From Amoebophrya sp. A120 (taxonomy: Eukaryota; Sar; Dinophyceae; Syndiniales; Amoebophryaceae), in NCBI GenBank assembly GCA_905178155.1, contig CAJINV010000013.1, forward strand, positions 2,600,158 to 2,664,157: 64,000 bases of DNA, read 5' to 3'. The notes beneath the pieces were generated by a model. That model searched no databases. It saw only the letters and a list, made by a program, of their open reading frames with translations, and was not told where the DNA came from. Position 1 is the stretch's first letter; the number at the start of each line of letters is the position of its first letter. Shown here piece by piece: positions 1-10,208 of this stretch. The position numbers and the translations under genes are program-made.

Positions 1-1029
1 TGTCGCGGTCGCTTTGTTTCGGCCTTGGCTTTCTCGCATTTGGGCCCCAGCTTTCTCAAATGGCCTCCCTTCGCGCCTGGCCGCTGGCGCTTCCTTCCTT
101 CGCCCCCGGGGCCTCGGCCTGCTTGGCCTCACTCGCCCACCTAGGGGCCCCGGCCTACGGCCCCATAGCCTATCGCGTCGGGGCCCAGAGAGGTGGCCGG
201 GGCTTCCTAGGTTGCAAGCCTCTCCCTTTTTCTCGGTTTCCCGATTCTCGTTGATCGAGGCTCTGTGGCGACAAAAACTGCCGACTTGTAATGATGCATC
301 TGTTGCTGTGTAAAACTAATTTCGTCTAACTCTAAATGCTGTGCTTCCTTTTAAGAATAAAAACTCAAACTTACATATTGTTCTCTATCTCTTTTGCCTC
401 TGCTTCTCTGCCCGCGTGTGTCACTACTCCTACCTCAGCCTTTAAGTGGTGAATCTAAATATGTACTACCTGAATCTGATACATACGAACAAAAATTTCC
501 TTCCATCGCCCTGTTTCCTGTTTGGTTTCATTGAAGATTTTTTTTTTTTGAGATGAAGGAGCTCGCGACATCATTTCCGGATCTTTCTGTTATTGCTGGC
601 GTGCGAAATATTATATCGGGGATCATCTGCCATAGAGGGGAGCTCTGGGTAGATCAGAAGAGTGCGCATATTCTATATCTACCGAGCGCATAGTTACAAT
701 TTTAATCTATCGAGCGCTTGTCACTCAACCGATCTACTCAAATCGTCTCTATACGTGCAGTAGGGAGTTACAAAGTAGGGTGTCTACCACACGCCAACGA
801 AATCTTCTTTACTGTGTGCACGTCAACGGCTCCTTCAGCTGTCATCTTTCTTGTCCGATCTAGGCAGATCTGGAACCTGTAGTTTTTAGTTTTTATTTTT
901 CGCTTTGTAATGCTGAGAACTCAGAAATGTTGGGATTTGGATGAGAAATCCTACGAAAGACAAAGTCTCCCGCTTAGTAACCCAAGGCAAGGTTGTCGCT
1001 AAATTTCTTACTTTTACGAAGAAAGACCT
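1..1029. other. no gene assigned
   Basis: The first 250 bases are GC-rich with GGCC-type runs, then AT-rich. CTACCGAGCGCATAG and CTATCGAGCGCTTG at 679-717 are a short imperfect repeat. The missing 3' end of the helicase gene may lie here, but no matching exon was found. Confidence 0.5.
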
Positions 1030-1254
1030 GTCATGCAGGTTTTCCATGACCCATGAGGTCTGGTATGTAGGACATAGCATGACAGATTCTGTGAGAGTTC
1101 TATCACTATCATGCCTATCCTGCATGAGAAACTGCCTCCCAACTTGGTCTGAAGTGGACTGCTTTTGGCACTCATGCAACACAGATTTTTGCATTCTTCG
1201 GAATTAGCATGACAAGTTGCAATCTTCCAGACCCAGACATTTTTGCAATCCATA
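1030..1254. mobile_element. introner, family A, left end not found
   Basis: The right part matches the 40821 unit closely (CATGACCCATGAGGTCTGG, GCATGAGAAACT, then CTTCCAGACCCAGACATTTT ending CCATA at 1254), and TCGCA follows at 1255-1259. The expected left terminus with TATC and the TCTGGGTCTGG word is absent near 1025. One possible outer edge is the TATTC at 669 after GCGCA, but this is weak. It interrupts the helicase after HLCA, so the last exon is not located. Confidence 0.6.
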
Positions 1255-4200
1255 TCGCACACAGGTGCTCCTTGGAAAAGTTGTTCTGCAACAGGATGTA
1301 TCAAATGCAAAAGCATCGCACTCGTACTAATCGCAGATATGCATGACAAATCTGGTTCCCAAGGTAAATCAGCATGACAAATTCCATTTTCCATTCTGAG
1401 GGAATTTGTCATGCGATTTATACTAGTACGATACTTTTGCAATGCATAGGATGTACACCAAGTACGCCGCGTAGAACCGGTAAATCTGTGGCTGTTTCGG
1501 CAGCATCCCGTTGTTCAGCTCGGCTTTCTATCAAATGTAAAAATGTCTGGGTCTGGAAGAATTCATGTTTGTCATGCTTGTCTGGCATGACTCTTAAATC
1601 TGTCATGCACGTCACCCAAGAGCTCCGCTTTTCTGTGATGCGGAAGCGCAGTTTGTCATGCAGAATAGGTAACACCTAGGAGCTCAGAAACTTGTCATGC
1701 TGAGCCAGCATTTTTAGCCTCATCATGAGACGCCACCCAGCATCACAAGTTTCCAGACCCAGACATTTTTACATTTGATACTTTCTCGATCAGGTCCAGA
1801 TTCACGTTGCAGGCCTCCGCCACCTTGAGTTCCGGAACCGAGGACTGGAGCAAAATTTTCTGGTACGTGTCCCAATCAATTTTGTCAGCCGTGATGGTCT
1901 GGCTCGCTTCCAGTCGTTTCTTTTCCTCCCGCATCTGCGCATGCTGGAGAGTGATCAAGGCTGGAGCTGTATTATCTGCTCCCGCTGTTGGAGCTGAGCC
2001 GTCACCGCCTCGCTTATAATTTTGGCTATCGGATCCACCTGCTGCAGCTCCGACTACAGTGACTTGATGCTGTACTGCGTGCTTATTTGATTTTCCTTTT
2101 GCAAGATTTACCCCGGCAGCTCCGGGTGCCCCAGCACCTCCTCCCCCCTTGCTGTTCTTGCTCGTCGTGTTTGTGTGCAGTATCGTCCCCTTGTTTTCCA
2201 CCAGACCGCCGACGTGGCCCGCTTTGTTCTTATCACTCGCATGGTACGTGCTCGCGAACGGAGTGCACATGTAGCACACGTGCAGATCCGTCTCTGTCAA
2301 AAGCTTCTTCCGCATCGCCATCAGCATGTCGTAGGTTTGGTACCCCGTCTCAATATCCATGCCGGAACGCACAATCGCCGTGCCCAGCTTTGTCGCCTGG
2401 TACGCATCTCGGGTTTTGTCGTACGCCACCAAGGGCATGCGCGCTACCTGCACCGGCGCGGGGGCTGCGGTAGATGAACTACAGGGCTGCTTGTTGTTGT
2501 GTCTATTGTTGCTTGCTGATGAAGCTCCTCCACCACCCTTGCTATTGTTCTGCTTCTGCGCTGTAGCAACAGTGACCGCACCGGACTGTTGCTGGGATTT
2601 TTGTGATGGGATAGCGACGTCCTGTGCCATCAAATACAACATGGCGTTGTACAAGTCCGGATGTTCCTTTCGGACGTCCTGTCGCGCTTTCGCTATGTCT
2701 TGCTTCGCGCCTGCTACAGGAGGTGCGCCTGTGGTTGCCACTTCCTGGTGCTTTCTACCTTGTTGTCCACCATCCAACACCTCTGCAAGAGAAGTGGACG
2801 AGTCCTTCTTTCTCTTGTTATGCACGAGAAAAGTGCAGTTGGAGAGCTCTATCAGACCATAATTGCTATTAACCGGGCCCCCGGTAGTTGTTGTAGCTGC
2901 ACCACCGCCGTCTATCTGATTTCGCTTTTTGCTCTTTTTCGTGGCCCCACCTCCGCCACTCGTTCTCTTCACCGCCAACATTTCCAGCACGAGGCGTTTC
3001 AGACCCACTTCGTCCAGGCATGATTTCAAAGGCGTCATCTTCTCGTTCATCAATCGCATGCCCTTCCGGTAGTCGTTGCACAAAATGATCGACTCCCCCT
3101 GCACGCCCTGGCCCTTCCTGCCAGCGCGGCCACACATCTGCTTGTACTGGGCAACGGTGAGTTCCCCCTGGCCGATATCCTCAAGAAAAACGTCCCCACC
3201 CCAGAGTTGTCATGCAGATTTGCATTGACAAGAACATTTGTGATGCGCATACCCATGGTAGGCATTTCCAATCGTGTTTTGGAATTTGTGATGCTCTGAA
3301 CAGGATAAGCAGACGGATCTGTGATGCGGCTGCACTTGCTAACCTGCACTACACTACGGAGTGCAAGTTGTCATGCGTGACTCCCAAAGCTCTTAGGTTT
3401 GTGTTGCAAAATCCCCATCTTGACTCTGGTGTGGGGACGTTTTTACTCAGGATAGCCGATCTTGATCCCGCGGAAAATCACCCGCCGCGCGGGCAAATTC
3501 ACCCCGGCGGCCAACGTGCTGGTATCAAATGCAAAAATGTCTGGGTCTGGAAACTTGTGATGCTGGGTGGCGTCTCATGATGAGGCTACAAATGCTGGCT
3601 CAGCATGACAAGTTTCTGAGCTTCTCGGTGTTGCCTATTCTGCATGACAAACTGCGCTTCTGCATCACAGAAAAACGGAGCTCTTGGGTAACGTGCATGA
3701 CAGATTTAAGTTAACTCTAGACCGCTCGGAATGTAATCGTGATTCAAACGGAATTCAAACTGAATTCAAAAAGTTGGCATTTTCAAAAAAACGCCCCTCC
3801 GAGGGGGCGAATCGGGCGAAACAAATGCGGCGCGCGACAGCTATAGAAAACGGCCTGTAGCCGCTTTCACACGAACGCTGCGCCCTGTGCTTGGTCCAGC
3901 GGACCAGGCGCGAAACGGCAACTGGATCCAACCATGCGAAGGAACTTCCGGGAAATGGGGCGAGCGCGCTTTGGTTCGACCGGCGGCCGAAGTTTGTTAT
4001 CATGCCTTAACTTGCGATCCTTGAAACCCGGCTCGGCGCCAGGGGGGTGCTGCCGGTGTAATAAGAGAAGACCCTGCCCAGCCACGGAAAAATGCCGGGA
4101 ACCGTCGGGGGCCGGCGCATGCGGTTAGGAGCATGGCTGGCCTCGGTGTCGGGGTCGCGGCTTGGCCCGGCGAGCGCCCAAGCAAGTCAGCCTGTGCATA

Positions 4201-7200
4201 TTGCATGTGACGCTACTGGACAAAATGCCGCCAGGGGCGAGGCCATCCCCGGCCGCGATTCCCAATGCGGTCAGCCACCCAAGATCGCCCAGGCTGGTCT
4301 CGGTAGGTGAAGTCGACTGGAGGCACAACTCTGGTGGCCCGGACCACAAAATCCCATCCCCCACCAATTCAAAATCCATCCGAATTCTGTCAGAATCCGT
4401 CCGAATCAAGAAGCCAAGTAGGGGACAAAATTCGGACGGAATTCCGACAGAATTCGGATGAGTTTTGAATTTGCCCCGATGGCCCCGATGGAGTTTGAAT
4501 TGGGGCCGATCGTCCGGATGGGTTTTGAATTGGGGCCGGTCGTCCGGATGGAGTTTGAATTGGGGCCGGTCGTTCGGATGGAGTTTGAAATTGAGATCCA
4601 CTCCCCGATGAGCTTTAGAATTGTTGCGCCGATCCCAAATTAGCGCCGCAAAAAAGCGCAGCCCCCTTCTGCGCTCGTGCGGGCCACTTGTAGCGTTCCT
4701 GCCTGAAGTGCCAAAGCCAATAATAGCGCCGGCCGCGGAAATGACTAGACCGCCACCCGTGTCAGACAGGCGCTACACAATAGTGGCGCGAAATTTTAAG
4801 CCACGACAGAGCGCCGTCGCCCTTCGCAGGCGATGCGGGTGTATGCCGGAAAGTGAATCAGAGCGCATCGCTCTGGCCCTCGGTCATCATTCAGCAACAC
4901 TGCTAGTACGGCGCGGAGCAGCTCTTCGGGTTGAGCCCGTCCCCCGAGCCAATGAGCCAGCAGGCAGCGGCGCTACCAGGTCGCCAAAAGCTGCCGGGGC
5001 AGCAACCGCTGAGAGTCCGGGGCATCGCGGATTGTGGCTCATTTCAAAAGTGCTCACTTTTTGAATTCATTTTGAATTCGTTTTGAATTCAATTTGACAC
5101 CGCCTGGTCCAGCGTTAAGATTTAAGAGTCATGCCAGACAAGCATGACAAACATGAATTGTTCTTGAAGACCCAGACATTTTTACAGTTGATAGCTGGTG
5201 CAGCACAGCACTTTGATCAGCGAGTTTTTGTACAGCCGGATCAACTATCCTGTGCAAAAGTATCGCACTCGTATAAATGCAAGTCTTGCATTACAAATCT
5301 TGTTCCCAAGGCAAATCTGTATTACAAATTTCATTTCTCATGCTGAGGAAATTTGTAATGCATTTATACGAGTACGATACTTTTGCAATTCATATCAACA
5401 AATCTTTGTCGGTTTTCGGCAAGTCCGCATGGTGGTACGCGATGCCCCGCGGGACGGAAAACTCGAGAATCTCGTTTTTGTTATTCCCGACATACCGGAT
5501 CGGCCGTTGCCCGGTTTTGTCATTCGGATCGGTACGAACCGGGAGCCGCTCGGCCAACTGACGGCACGTGGTTTCGCACATTTTTTTCGACGCGCAGAAG
5601 ACCAGGACGGAGTGGTTCTCGGCGAGTGTGTCCTGCACGCAAGCGTGCAGAAACTCCGGATCGTTCTCCAGCTTTGCCGGCAGTTGGTGGCTCCGCACCA
5701 CTTCCCCGTGGCAGTTCAGCAATGTGCCGCGGATATCTGCGGGGAGGAGTTCTTGCTGGTCTTGATGTTGATTTTCGCCATTTTTCGTACTTGTCTTCCT
5801 TCCGATGTCCATTTCCTGGAGCAGTTTCTGGTCGAATTTTCCCTTCGTTTTCTCGTTGAAGCAGATCCACTCCGACAGCGTGACCGGGCGGTAATCCGTG
5901 ATGAACAGCTCCGCGTCGAGCCAGTTCGCGATTATGGGGTTCTCAATTCTCAAACGTCACATTCTCAACTGTTACATGAATCTGTAATGCAAGAATGGCA
6001 AAAGTGAAACGGGGGACCTTGCGCGTCTTGCATGACAGATTTGGCACAGAGTATCAGCCTGCTTAGGCCTCTGAGAATTTGTCATGCTGAGCAGCTTGAT
6101 CGCATCGATTCTGATTGTGACTTTGCATGACAAATCATGTAACAGTTGACAATGTAACATTTGAGAACGCCGTAGCGATTTCATGCACATTGGGCATGGT
6201 CGCGGACATCCCCACCAGCTGGATCTCCGGGGCCAAATACCGCAGCTTCGCCAGCGTCACCTCCAAAATGTACCCGCGGCTGGGCTCCTGCAGCAAGTGG
6301 ATTTCGTCGATGACGATTATGGAAAACTTTTTCAGCTCCTCGTCCCCGGTCGACGCGAACAGGTTGACCACGTAGTTCGCCTTCTCGATGGTGCAAATCC
6401 CGATGTCGAAGTAGTCCGTGATTTTTTCCTGCGAGGAACCGTGGAAGGCACGGACGATGAGGCCGGTCTTCTCGCACAACTTCTTCAGATCGTACTCCTT
6501 TTCATTCACAATCGAAACGTAGGGAAGGATGAGCAACGCCGGGCCGACCTGCTGGTGGTGGGGAATTTTTTGTTTCTTTCTCTTCTTTTTCTTCTTGGTA
6601 GTGCCCTGGTGTGCCTGTGCAGCTTGTTCCTCGCCGCCGTCGGCTTGCTGGTCATGATCTTTTGCGGCGAAAACTGTGGATTTGCGCTTTGGAGAACTAC
6701 CAACTGCGTCGGCATCATGATCCGCCCCCGGAGCGTCATCTTCGTCAATATCCAAAACTTTTCCCCTGCAGCCGGTCACTGCTCGCAGCATCAACAATTC
6801 GGCGACGAAGGTTTTGCCGCCGGAAGTGGGAGCACAGTAAATCAAGTTTTTTTTCCCTTGCAGCACTTCCTGGTCTTTCCCAGCGAACAAACAATCGCGC
6901 TGCCACTCGTAGAGCTGGCCCTTGTTGTCGTCCTGGTAAGCTTTGACGATTTGGAACGGAAGACCGTAATTTTGAACGGAAAGCGTTTCCGGGGGGAGCG
7001 GAGGTTTGGCTTGGGGTGGAGGTGGAGGAGGATCGGGTTGCGGTGCTCGTGGTGCTCGTTGTTCTATTGCAACTTCCGGCTGCGCTAGGGTGAATGCCGG
7101 TACTTTCTGGTCCGAAACATACGATCTTTTCGTCATTGTTTTTTGGTCTTGGTCGTGTTGCGGGGGAGGCTCCTTGTTTGGTCGTGGATCCGCCGCACCA

Positions 7201-9236
7201 GCAATTACAGGATTGTGAATATTATTTTTATTGGTTTGCACCATATTATGAGACGAAACTTGCACTTGGTGCTCCCGCTCCTCCGCACTGGGCCGAAAAA
7301 GTGCGCTGCCTGCGGGTGCTGCAGATGCGGTATTGATAACATGGCGGCTCTCGTCACCAAGTAGTTGCTGCGCTTGCGCCGCTCCTGGCTGCTGAAGGAG
7401 TGGCGCTGGAGGCACAGAAACAGGTACAACAGCTGGACCTTTACCTTTCACACTGATGTTGTTGTTCACGGTACTGCTACTTAATGGTTTGTGGTTTTGA
7501 AATGCGCCGGAATTGTGTGAAGCGGCTGCAAACCCGGAAGCGAAGCCTTGCGCCGGACGATTTTTGAACCCGCCTTGAAATGCCACGTTTGAAGAAGCGT
7601 CCCCAGCGCCTTTTCCAGCGGTAGCACTATCGATCGGGCCGCCTCCGATGACACTCGTAGTTTTGTGCCCTTCTCCAGCGGCAAAAATGTGCGGCTGCGC
7701 AGTTTTTCCGATCATCTCACCGCGTTCGCGATTTCCATTTCCACCCGCATTAGCTACTTTGGGCGCAGCGCCCGGAGCATTGTGCTGATTCAAGTTAAAG
7801 AAGCCGCCCCCGCCAGTGGAGCAAGAGGAGCCGAAACCAGCAGCGGCTGCTGTTCCGAAAGCGTTCTTTGGTGCACTCTCCACGTGGGCAGCCGCCTGAA
7901 AAGGAAGCGCAGCTGCAGCAGGAGGTGGAGCGCTACTAACTACCGGCGCTCTTGCTGACGAGACAGAAACAACAGCCGGGTCGTCCTTGGAGGCATCTTG
8001 GTTCTTGTTCGCTTGGTCAGTGTGTTGCGCCCCCGACGTCCCTACCGCCGCCACCGCGGGTGGTTTCGCACCAAATCCGAAACTTCCTTTTGAAAATGAC
8101 GAAGATGGCTGAGCATTTGTTCCGAAGTGGCCAAGCCCCCCGAACCCTCTGGATGAAAAAGGCTGGCTTTGGCCTTGCTGCGGCTGAAATCCGAAGCCGG
8201 GCGTCGGCTTAGAACTGGACGAAACAGGGCCGGCAGCAGTGGCCATCTTCGCCGCGCTCGACGTCGCGCGAGCGTCTGCTGTGGTGCCAAACCCAGTCGC
8301 ACTTCCATTAAAGCCAGTCAGTACTGTCGTGAATCCAGCTATGACTCCTTTTGACGAGCTTTGGTGCCTTTGCGCCGCGTCAGGTGCAGGAGTTCCAACG
8401 TTTTCCTGCCTCTCAAATGAAGCTGGCGCTTGAACGTGAGACTGCGCTCGTGGTGTACCTTCATGATTGGCAGTACTTTCCGTCGCAAAAACCTGCTGTG
8501 GTGGCGGAGGTTGCCGCCCCACCGACGAAAAACTCTGTGCTGCTGCAACGCCTTTTTGAGCCGACAAAGTGGAGGCCTGAGCAGCCTGTGCTTGATTGCG
8601 ATTCACCTCCAAAGCTTCATGTTTCGGCGTTTTTTCTGTGACATCGATGTCTCGTTGGTGAACGAAGGACTGCTGGGCAGCACCGAAGCCGCTGGCCCTG
8701 TGGTTCACGTCGTGACCACCGCCTGCAAAAGCCGGAGATATCGGATTGTTGCAATTTCCCGTACTACCGACCGATACGGCAGATGTTGCGTTCTTGGGCC
8801 CAGGTACTACTTGCGGGGGCTGGTAGAACAGCATCGGGGATTTGACTTGTGCTTGTGCAACACCAGATGCAGCAACAAGTGAGTTTGCATGGACGTCGTT
8901 ACTTGTAGGTCCTCCACCTGTTCTTACACTTCCTACGGGTGGCTGCTGCTTCGGCACAGCAGCAGCACCTCCAAACCCTGCGAATGAGCCTAGGCCAAAT
9001 GATCCGAAGCTTGACGCCGGTACGTGCTGCTGCTGTGCCGTATTGAAGCTAGTGTTGCCTCCTCCGCCTCCAAACGCAACTGGTTTTCCCGCGCTCCCAA
9101 AGCCTTGGTGCTGCTCCTGCCCTTTTCCAGGCGCTTTCGCGTTCTTGCTTGGAGGAAAAGCCTGGTTGGGCGGATTTTTGTTCCCTTTGTTCTCCCCACC
9201 GCCGGCCGGGAAAGAGAAGAAGGATGAACTATTCAT
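1255..9236 (-). CDS. HELQ: HELQ/POLQ-type DNA repair helicase with FG-rich N-terminus, multi-exon
   Basis: Superfamily 2 helicase of the HELQ/Pol-theta group (unwinding in DNA repair); no polymerase domain is seen. Exons, each edge ambiguous by the 5-nt repeat: 9236-6175, 5932-5395, 5245-5194, 3522-3455, 3175-1781, 1528-1449, 1298-1255. About 720 N-terminal residues are low complexity, rich in GFG/FG, Q and A. Walker A APTSGGKT lies near residue 800 and VIDEIH near 977, followed by GMSATMPN; a charged insert of about 65 residues with a K/R run separates motifs I and Ia. Removing five introners rebuilds IRLYKNSLIKVLCCTSTLAAG and YKQMCGRAGRKGQG (motifs V and VI). A HELQ/POLQ-like C-terminal helical domain follows, but it stops short and the 3' end was not found. 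The start is the first true ATG (MNSSS). Confidence 0.8.
1299..1448. mobile_element. introner, short family B (150 bp)
   Basis: Inverted termini TATCAAATGCAAAAGCATCG and the complement of ...TACTTTTGCAATGCATA. Flanked by GGATG at 1294-1298 and 1449-1453. Removing the element and one repeat joins LVYI to LLQNNFSKEHLC in the helicase C-terminal domain. Confidence 0.9.
1529..1780. mobile_element. introner, family A (252 bp)
   Basis: Ends are a near-perfect inverted repeat of about 30 bp (TATCAAATGTAAAAATGTCT onwards, including GTCTGGGTCTGGAA). Direct repeats CTTTC at 1524-1528 and 1781-1785. The host join is LIEK/AELNNGM in the helicase. The interior is the same subfamily, and the same orientation, as the unit at 62039. 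Confidence 0.93.
3176..3454. mobile_element. introner, family C (279 bp)
   Basis: Termini TATCCTCAAGAAAAACGTCC and the complement of ...ACGTTTTTACTCAGGATA, each followed inward by CCCCAC..CAGAGT. Direct repeats GCCGA at 3171-3175 and 3455-3459. Removal gives GIKIG/QGELTVAQYKQMCGRAGR, the helicase motif VI region. Confidence 0.93.
4378..4459. repeat. hairpin-forming inverted repeat inside the nested transposon
   Basis: Left arm 4378-4406 (ATCCGAATTCTGTCAGAATC...) and right arm 4430-4459 are near-perfect reverse complements, with a loop of about 23 nt. It directly precedes the 30-bp tandem array. Confidence 0.8.
4458..4592. repeat. 30-bp tandem repeat, about 4.5 copies
   Basis: Unit TTGAATTGGGGCCGGTCGTC plus CGGATGGAGT, seen cleanly at 4501, 4531 and 4561 with degenerate copies at each side. 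The period is a multiple of three, so frames stay open on both strands (MEFELGPVVR and the antisense KLHPDDRPQF), which I take as a by-product rather than coding. Confidence 0.85.
5246..5394. mobile_element. introner, short family B (149 bp)
   Basis: Termini TATCCTGTGCAAAAGTATCG and the complement of CGATACTTTTGCAATTCATA; direct repeats TCAAC at 5241-5245 and 5395-5399. Removal joins KDLLI/RLYKNSLIKV in the helicase. The exon between this and the next introner (5194-5245) is only about 50 bp. Confidence 0.93.
5933..6174. mobile_element. introner, family D (242 bp)
   Basis: Termini TATGGGGTTCTCAATTCTCA and the complement of ...TTGAGAACGCCGTA, then a longer inverted stretch containing CAACTGTTACATGA. 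Direct repeats GCGAT at 5928-5932 and 6175-6179. Removal gives MPNVHEIA/NWLDAELFITDYRPV, the expected helicase sequence after SAT. Confidence 0.9.
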
Positions 9237-9495
9237 TATTTCCAAATAGATCTGCTAGTGCAACGTGGAAGCACGCACAAATCCAATCAATGTCAAGACG
9301 CGGGCAAAAAATAAGGACAGATCTGCTTAGTGCTTGGTGTTAGTCTTAGATCTGGAAAGAATAGGGACACGTCATTAAGCTGGAATAGGGATATTACCGA
9401 TACACATACATCACCTTCTACAGACTTCATCTACAACTACAGTGTGCTTCTTGCTATGTTTTGAGCGCCGGCGACCTCATCGGTATGGTCCGTCC

Positions 9496-9759
9496 TTACA
9501 TACCGGAATAAATTAAGTATGCGTCTTCTCCTGCTACAACAACTCTAACTACTACCTCGGGTTCAACATCCGTAAAAAAATCAGTCATTGTCATGTTGTA
9601 GATGTGGATCTTGCGAGGAAAGCAACAGGTGTCGACGTAAGGCGAACGCTCGAGATCAGACACGACGAGGACCGGGGTGGCCCACCTTGCTTTATCTTTC
9701 TTTTTCCGGAAAGTGGTCCCAGGAGCAACTGCGCCGTCAACCACCAAGTCGCGAAACAC
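9496..9759 (-). CDS. small ORF or terminal exon, unknown
   Basis: An open frame of about 87 codons containing a KKKDK basic run and a hydrophobic acidic end (VEPEVVVRVVVAGEDAY). It has no ATG at its 5' end; the first listed codon is GTG. The frame runs upstream to a CTGACTTCAG sequence near 9786 that could be a 3' splice site or a trans-splicing acceptor. It may be the last exon of a short gene whose 5' part I cannot place, or it may be spurious. I recognise no family. Confidence 0.3.
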   Translation of the reverse strand: MFRDLVVDGAVAPGTTFRKKKDKARWATPVLVVSDLERSPYVDTCCFPRKIHIYNMTMTDFFTDVEPEVVVRVVVAGEDAYLIYSGM

Positions 9760-10208
9760 GAATACACCGCCACGATGAAAAATCTGAAGTCAGATCGTAA
9801 CCTTTACGTGTGGCTAAACCGTAGCAAGCAAGCTTCCTGAGGGGCAAGAAGAAAGCGGTAGAAGTACAGAACACCGAGAGGCTGCTCGACGCGAGCGACA
9901 CCTGCGATGCGCTGCAGAGGTTGGAGTGCAGATGTCATCTGCTGGTGCATACTCCTCCCGCAAATTCTTGAGAGAATGTGATTTTACTTGGATACTTCTA
10001 ATGCGCACTGTAGAGTAGGTTGAATATTCTGAAACGCAATGCGAAACGAGGCTTCCGACAGGGAGCTTATTAACGACATACAACATTGACAAAAGGTGTA
10101 CATTTTTGGTCCTCACGAGATTTGATTGTTAACTGACTGCACTTTTTGTACTTGACTAGCTGTTCACTTAAGTTCTCGTCCGAAAAGAATTTGAGTTTCT
10201 TATTCTTG

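Larger units (their letters stand above)
3711..5118. mobile_element. non-autonomous DNA transposon nested in an introner (1,408 bp)
   Basis: Imperfect terminal inverted repeats: left TTAACTCTAGACC, right end complement TTAACGCTGGACC. Subterminal repeats of TTCAAA/GAATTC words occur at both ends (3738-3775 and 5062-5095). An 8-bp duplication GATTTAAG at 3703-3710 and 5119-5126 exactly matches the single GATTTAAG of intact introners such as 39979-40230. No transposase frame is visible. The 8-bp duplication is compatible with hAT-like elements, but superfamily is not settled. Confidence 0.88.
3523..5193. mobile_element. introner, family A, split by a nested transposon
   Basis: Starts TATCAAATGCAAAAATG and ends GACATTTTTACAGTTGATA, with direct repeats GCTGG at 3518-3522 and 5194-5198. 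Without the nested unit and its duplicated 8 bp the introner would be 255 bp, the normal length. It lies in reverse orientation to the 1529 copy. Removal joins CCTS/TLAAGVNLPARR, the conserved helicase motif V. Confidence 0.93.

Noticed and set aside
1523-1786. A GT-AG reading of the 1529-1780 introner (GAGAAA/GTATC...GATAG/AAAGCC on the minus strand)
   Set aside because: It leaves three extra bases relative to clean removal and does not work for other introners (repeats CCAGC, TCGGC, CATCC), so it looks like chance from the GAAAG repeat.
4125-4643. Repeat-coding ORFs on both strands in the nested element
   Set aside because: They exist because the tandem period is a multiple of three; no start context, no family, and they lie inside an intron.
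3711-5118. piggyBac-type TTAA target site for the nested element
   Set aside because: The ends do carry TTAA, but comparison with intact introners shows that GATTTAAG, not TTAA, is duplicated.
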